A stretch of DNA of 64,000 nucleotides from Gonocerus acuteangulatus (lineage: Eukaryota; Arthropoda; Insecta; Hemiptera; Coreidae). Positions 58,207 through 64,000 of this stretch are shown one piece after another (the stretch's first letter is position 1; every line of letters begins with the position of its first letter). The DNA is taken from assembly GCA_946811695.1 (NCBI GenBank), contig OX328123.1, positions 28,971,037 to 29,035,036 on the forward strand, read 5' to 3'. The notes beneath the pieces are model-generated. The model did not search any database, was not told the origin of the DNA, and worked only from the letters and a program-made list of their open reading frames with translations. The position numbers and the translations under genes were made by a program.

Positions 58207-59283
58207 AGTCCGACTAGCAGGAACTGCATCATCTTAGCGCGGTTTCTGTTCATATCCCTATTGTCATTTGAAAAGCTTATAATAGAAACAGATAATATTT
58301 TCCTCGGCCTTTGTTCTAAGGGTTTTATGGCTATACCTGGTCGGGTCCCCCTCTTCTACCGATACTTCATTTAATACGTTTCAAAGAATTGGAAAATATC
58401 AAAATTTTTCACATATTCCTGTATTCTTTTACTATAATAATAATTCTACAAATAAAATCAATTAAAAAATAAAATAAAAAACCAACAGCATGAAGGCTAT
58501 TGAAAATATTCAAAAGACGTCATCGAATCTCTTTCACTTGGCAAGCTATATCTCTAACAATGAATTGTTTTTCTTATTTTGCCTAATCTGTTTTATTCTC
58601 AAATACATTATCCAACTATAAGCACTTAAAAAATAACAAGGAATAAAAACAGACAAAAAGAACCGTTCGAATAAACGAAATCAATTACTTCAATGTTTAA
58701 GCACTTATTTCTCCGATTGACATCAAAAATTGTTTCAGAATCTTTTTTAAAGAGAATTTATAAAGCTTTCAAATAATTTCTATCCACTTATCACAATTTC
58801 CCAACCGTGTTCGAGATATTAATGAAATTATACGAAGTTCCCAAAACTTTTCATGTTTGTTCATAATATATTTTATTCTAACCCTTCCTTAACTCCAAAA
58901 GTTTAACATGTTAGTTTTGATGAAATTCAAACATGCAGAAAATGTTTCAACTGAATCCCATGATTCTAAGTAACCAAACCAAAAACTTGATTTAACAACT
59001 TTTTTCCGATTTTCTCAGAAACGGTTAAAGCTATCGCCTTAAAAATGGTTTCATTCGTTTTACTAGCCCAAGAAGCCTATAAAACGAGTACTTACAAGCA
59101 TATGAACTCAAAAGCGCAAGCGTTACGATTTTTTTTGCGCGAATTTCGCCCCAAACGCCATCTTCCAGTGGGAGGATATTCAACGAACTTGACCTTTAAA
59201 ATTGGACGACGGATTTTTGTACCAAATTTCATCAAAATCGGGCCATTAGGGACGCCAGAAATCCGCGAACGGACAAATATATG

Positions 59284-59380
<97 letters not shown>

Positions 59381-59692
59381 CGGCGCATCTACTTCTAGGT
59401 CATTAGCGCCGACATCCAAGGTGCAGCGAGGGAATTTTCCCAGCGAGCCTTGAGATGAGAAAATTCCTGCCGTAGGTGGGAATCGAACCCACCATCTCCC
59501 GCTTATGAATCCAGCGCGCTAGCCACTAGACGACGGGAGACCCCCATATATATATTTGCTTATTTTGTCTTGTATAGGTGATAGATTCAGTTATTTAATG
59601 TTTTATTATTGATGTGCTAGACCTTTTATTTTGTTTGCACTCTACGTGTTTATAGAGCTAATCGTCTAGTTGTTAGCTCGAAAATCATATAA

Positions 59693-59779
<87 letters not shown>

Positions 59780-59889
59780 AATTTGAACCACCGTTATTTT
59801 CGGTCTCTAGGGGTTCTAAAACGCGAAATTTTCTAGTCGGCACATTATAAGCGGGGTTCCTCCCTATGAAGGGAGAGAGGAACCGCGCT
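58207..59889 (+). mobile_element. HX family copy, internally deleted, with SINE in its TA tract
   Basis: Starts AGTCCGACTAGCAGGAAC and ends GGAACCGCGCT at 59889. Its (TA)n region (59288-59378 and 59698-59776) is split by SINE family A at 59379-59541. Confidence 0.78.
59379..59541 (-). mobile_element. tRNA-derived SINE, family A, complete head
   Basis: Minus strand: GGGTCTCCCGTCGTCTAGTG (A-box), CAT in the anticodon loop position, B-box GTGGGTTCGATTCCCACC, then the family body and 3' end GGCGCTAATGACC...GATGCGCCGT. The best copy in the window; its head derives from a tRNA with a methionine-like anticodon. Confidence 0.85.
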
Positions 59890-60032
59890 AAAAGGCAAAG
59901 CAAAATCAGCCCAGATATTAATGACTGAATAATAGAGGATGACATTAATAATAGATATTGGTTTCGATATAAGTTTACATTCTCACGAATCCAAAAACGA
60001 TTCAGACTCAGAATAAAGAAATTATTTAATAA

Positions 60033-61683
60033 TCTATTATATAAAAATGAATCGCTAAATGTGTTGGTAAGCGCAAATCTCGAGGACAACTGAACCGATT
60101 TCGCTAATTATTTTTTTTAATAATATTCCTTGAACTACGAGGATGGTTCTTACGGAGAGAAAAATTTAAAAAAATTGCCAGAAAAAGTCTAAAAACAACT
60201 TTTTTCGTTTTTTTTTTCACTTACTTAACGCAAATTCATTTTTAAATAAAAACATATGTTCTCAATTATAATATTTTTAACAGTTAACGTATTTGTGTAT
60301 CTACCTATTATATAAAAATGAATCGCTAAATGTGTCGGTAAGCGCAAATCTCGAGAACAACTGAACCGATTTCGCTAATCCTTTTTTTATAATATTCCTT
60401 GAACTACGAGGATGGTTCTTACGGAGAGACAAATTTAAAAAATTGGCCGAAAAAGTCTAAAAACAACACTTTTCGGGTCTTTTTCACTTCCTTAACGCAA
60501 ATTCATTTTTAAATAAAAACATATGTTCTCAATTATAATATTTTTAACGGTTAAGGTATTTGGTTATTTGTGTATAAGCAACAAAATTTAAATAAATAAG
60601 AACATGTAATCACTAAGTGACATTAGAATCACATGTTAATAATGCAATTTAAATTAATTTATATTTGCATTAACGAAGTAAAAAAGACTCCACTTTTCTA
60701 TATTCCCATACAAAAGATTCGTAATAATTCTAAAAGGTCAATTTGAACTTTAATACCAAACCATAAAGTGTTAGTGGAGGAGTTCTGGGAAGGCAAAACA
60801 ATTGAGTGACATTAGTATCGTATGAATATTAATGTCAATATTTATACGATGGTAACATTACTCAAAAAAAATTTGACTATGTAAATTGTCTGTGGTAAAA
60901 TGTCACTTGAAATTTAAACATCTCTTTGCTATGCATCTATAATATTACTAAATCTAAAAGCCACAAATTTCTATAAAATTACTAAAGTGTTGTGTGTTTG
61001 TGACTTACTAAATATGCCTCCTATAAGGCGGCGGGCAAATTTAGGCAGAAAAACCCGAAATGCAACGCATCAAATTAATTATCAATCTAATCGTACTTCC
61101 CAGGAATTTGAAGATCGCAATAAAAGTGAAAGAATTTGGTTAAGACAGACTCGCGAAACGCGACATTCGACTAATAATGGTGCAAGTTTGAATCGAGCTG
61201 CTGTGAATTCATTACAGTGCCTGCAGCTGTTTTGCTATTGGACCTATGAACTCAGTTTGACTATAAACAAATCCCAGGGAAGTCATTAAGTGTTTGTGGT
61301 ATTAATCTAGAAAACCCATGTTTCTCGCTATGGTCAATTGTATGTTGCCTGTTCCCGTGTTGGAAAACCATCTGCTCTGTTTGTTTACGCGTCAGGTAAT
61401 GAAAAAAAAATATCGTGTGCCATAAAGGAGTACAATAAAAGTGAAACTTAATTTAGAATAGGTAAGTAAAAATAAAATGAAATATAATAAGTAGGTATCA
61501 TAATAAGATATCTGATATTGTAATTTTCATTGTGTTTTTTAGTTACTATTAAAAGAATTTTAAGTGTTTTATAATTTTTATTTTTTGACAAAATGTAATT
61601 GTTGACTTATAGAATAAGTATTAAAAGAAAAAAAAATTAGAGAATCGACTGTTAGGCGGTACGAAGTTCGCCGGGTCAGCTAG
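60033..61683 (+). mobile_element. Helitron with internally deleted Rep-helicase gene
   Basis: Two tandem 5' ends start with TC after A (60033 and 60300) and share TATTATATAAAAATGAATCG. The 3' end has hairpin GGCG/CGCC then GGGTCAGCTAG at 61683, followed by T. Coding relics of the Rep-helicase lie inside. Structure and ends are classic Helitron. Confidence 0.92.
61014..61440 (+). pseudogene. Helitron Rep-helicase, N-terminus fused to C-terminus by internal deletion
   Basis: Starts MPPIRRRANLGRKTRNATHQ, the basic N-terminal stretch typical of Helitron replicases. At about 61240 it passes directly to the helicase end LTINKSQG, frameshifts, and continues GQLYVACSRVGKPSALFVYA (motif VI region of PIF1-type helicases). 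The Rep (rolling-circle nuclease) domain and most of the helicase are missing, so it is inactive. Confidence 0.88.
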
Positions 61684-61926
61684 TTTCATATAAAATGGTA
61701 AAATATTATTATTCCATGGCAATATTACTATAAGTTTAATTTACTACTGTACTATTACCACATTATATGTTACAGTTATATTATATTTTGCGTTATATTA
61801 TATTATGCATTATTATACTATTGTTACCTTGTTTTAAGTTGAAATCAATTAATAAAAATGTTTTTTTGGAAATAACTAGAGGTTAATGATTTTTGTCCAT
61901 TATCCCCACTACTTGGTGACACTGCG

Positions 61927-62001
61927 CGCCGGTGGAAATCGAACCCAGCATCTCCCGCATATGAATCTAATGCGTTAGCCACTACACCACGGGGAGACCC
62001 C
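61927..62001 (-). mobile_element. tRNA-derived SINE head, family A-like
   Basis: Minus strand: GGGGTCTCCCCGTGGTGTAG, CAT in the anticodon position and B-box GGGTTCGATTTCC. The downstream body differs from family A. Not a tRNA gene: the arms are imperfect and the sequence is embedded in repeats. Confidence 0.6.
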
Positions 62002-62362
62002 GTGCAAACATAGAATTTGTCAAACTGGTGAATGTTGCCCGAGACGGTTAGAAGGATGTGCGGTTTCAGACACCCCCCATATAAAAGACAACAAACTGTC
62101 TTTCAAGGCACCATGAAACATTGCCCGACTTCCCTACATTTCGACTATACTTACACTTACGTACATGTAAAACAGGAAATAAGCGAAAAATAGGAATTAA
62201 AACCGTCTACCTGAAATTTACTCAAATACATGTTGTTTGTTTATGTACGAACAGATAATGCCAATTTTCAAAAATCGGCTAATTAAACTCTTCTGTTTGG
62301 TAACTGTACAATAATCTGCAGCTTTCGTAGAACATTGTTTTCCCTGTTCATAATCGCGATTA

Positions 62363-62610
62363 GCGCGGTTCCTCCCTCCCACCATAGGGAGGAACCCCGC
62401 TAATAAGGTTTTTCCTAAATATTTCTAAATCAGTTGGAAAATCGTGGTCCGTGAGTGGTGTCCATTCAGGAGCTAAATGATTGAATATTCTCTGAAGAAA
62501 TTTTTGATGGGGCAATGTTTATCGGTTCTTAAAACTTTGAATGTGTTAGTTTTGTTCTTTTGAACGGGTATTTGTCTGTATTTAATTTACTTTTTATTTG
62601 AAAAAGAGGT
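62363..62610 (-). mobile_element. HX family copy, large internal deletion
   Basis: Hairpin end AGCGCGGTTCCTCCCTCCC at 62363, then a jump to the distal interior (ttttgttcttttgaacgggt). Confidence 0.6.
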
Positions 62611-62617
62611 GGGAAGA

Positions 62618-62620
<3 letters not shown>

Positions 62621-62705
<85 letters not shown>

Positions 62706-62718
62706 CTCTTTCTCTCCC
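62621..62718. repeat. (TC)n microsatellite
   Basis: About 90 bp of CT/TC with a few interruptions. Confidence 0.95.
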
Positions 62719-62766
62719 CCCCCCCATTATCTCTCCCGCCACCTTTCCCTCTCTATCTCTCTTTTT

Positions 62767-62900
62767 AGCGCAGTTCCTCCCTCCCCCATAGGGAGGAACC
62801 CCGCTTATAAGGTTGATACAATGAAACAATCCGGAAGTGCCGACTAGAAAATTTCGCGTTTCAGAACCCCTAGAAACCGAAAATAACGGTGGTTCAAATT

Positions 62901-62949
<49 letters not shown>

Positions 62950-64000
62950 TTATATATATTTGTCTGTTCGCTCTCTAGGTAGAAGACGAATGGTCCGATT
63001 TTGATGAAATTTGGTACAAAAATCTTTCGTCCAATTTGAAAGGTCAAGTTCGTTAACCAGCAAAATCCGCCCACTGGAAGATGGCGTTTGGGGCGAAATT
63101 CGCGCATAAAAAATCGTAACGCTTACGTTTTTGAGTTCATAAGCTTGTAAGTACTCGTTTTATAGGCTTCTTGGGCTAGGAAAACGAATGAAACCATTTT
63201 CAAGGCGATAGCTTTAAACCGTTGTCGAGAAAATTGGAAAAATAGTTTTTGAATACCGTTTTTGGTTTGGGTACTTAGAATAACGGATTCAGTTGAAACA
63301 TTATCTGCATGTTCTACTTTCATTAAAACTAATATGTTGAAAGTTATGTTACGTTTGGAGTTAAGGAAGGGTTAGAATAAAATATTTTATGAACAGACAT
63401 GAAAAGTTTTGGAAACTTCGTATACTTTCATTAATATCTCGAACACGGTTGGGAAATCGCGGTAAGTGGATTAAAACTATTTGAAAGCTTACTAAATTCT
63501 CTACAAAAATGATTCTAAAACTATTTTTGATTAGGTTATGTCAATCGGAGAAATAAGTGCTTAAAAACTTCAAATACGTCTGTTTTGTTCTTATGAACGG
63601 GTTTTTGTCTCTTTCCCTTGGTTTTTTTATTGCTTTTTATTTTTGTAATTTCTTATGTTGTATTTGTAAGGAAAATGTATGTGTGTGTAAAACAGGATAG
63701 GTAAAATGAGACCAATTTTCTGTTGTCAGAAATAATAAAAAGTTTTGGGAACTTCGTATAATTTCTTAATATCTCGAAAACGGTTGAAAATCTTGGGAAG
63801 CGAAAGGTTACCATTCGAAAGCTTACTGCATGGTCTACAAGAAAGGTTCTAAAGAAAGTTTTGAATAAGCGTTGTCAATCGGAGAAATAAGTGCTTAAAA
63901 CTTCAAATACGTCTGTTTTGTTCTTATGAACGGGTTTTTGTCGTTCTTTTTGTAATTTTTGTCTCTTTCCCTTGGTTTTTTATTGCTTTTTATTTTTGTA
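62767..64000 (-). mobile_element. HX family copy, runs off the right edge
   Basis: Hairpin end at 62767, (TA)n at 62905-62960, then the standard interior to 64000. The region around 63540-64000 repeats one interior segment twice (ttttgttcttatgaacgggt at about 63585 and 63917). Confidence 0.75.

Noticed and set aside
59092..59398. Many short frames with (IY)n runs here and at other TA tracts
   Set aside because: (TA)n encodes alternating Ile-Tyr in every frame without stops; no coding meaning.
59379..59541. Possible tRNA genes at 10320, 20485, 36130, 59470 and 61930
   Set aside because: A- and B-boxes are present but the cloverleaf arms are imperfect, and the sequences continue into SINE bodies with A-rich tails and target duplications.

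Overview
This is a eukaryotic, almost certainly arthropod (probably insect) genomic window. The only host gene part I recognise is one spliced coding exon of an acyl-CoA Delta-9 desaturase on the minus strand at 11133-11380, with both splice sites visible. The other desaturase exons are not in the window, so the exon sits in tens of kilobases of transposon-derived DNA that is probably intronic or 5'-flanking. No rRNA gene, functional tRNA gene, CRISPR array or bacterial-type operon is present.

Layout. 1-3.9 kb: a young-looking non-LTR retrotransposon (minus strand) with an L1-type ORF1 and an endonuclease/reverse transcriptase ORF2 that is open for at least 961 codons to the left edge. 4.1-4.7 kb: an insertion bounded by 38-bp direct repeats. 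6-8.3, 14.5, 20.3-21.1, 24.6-27.8, 29.3-33.1, 33.6-34.9, 35.2-38.1, 58.2-59.9 and 62.4-64 kb: many copies, some nested, of one large repeat family (here HX). HX has a GC-rich terminal hairpin, asymmetric inverted ends, insertion into A/T runs and a (TA)n tract at a fixed internal position, so it looks like a non-autonomous Helitron2/Helentron-type element. 22.0-23.6 kb: a decayed Tc1-like transposon. 30.3, 41.3 and 53.3 kb: hAT-type MITEs with perfect 8-bp target duplications. 38.3 kb: a 5'-truncated jockey-like LINE. 47.3-48.0 and 60.0-61.7 kb: two Helitrons with TC...CTRR ends. 51.9-52.5 kb: a nested-palindrome foldback element. tRNA-derived SINEs of three types are scattered throughout.

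Minisatellites: a 25-bp array inside a MITE (11.5 kb), a 33-bp array of 19 nearly identical copies (43.0-43.6 kb) that appears to have grown out of a ~145-bp repeat unit seen elsewhere in the window, a 43-bp array (44.7-45.1 kb) and an irregular one at 15.1 kb.

The most interesting signal is a set of short elements, several built as inverted repeats, that carry hammerhead-ribozyme-like cores (CUGANGA, stem II, GAAA, a self-complementary stem III, an NUH cleavage triplet, and stem I in the better copies). I find five sequence-distinct types at about 8.7/8.9/37.8, 10.6/10.7, 16.8, 45.3 and 49.5/49.8 kb. This architecture is typical of Penelope-like retroelements. All five share one extra base between CUGANGA and stem II. 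A second point of interest is the LINE at the left edge, whose ORF2 has no early AUG and follows ORF1 in the same frame after a single UGA-C stop.
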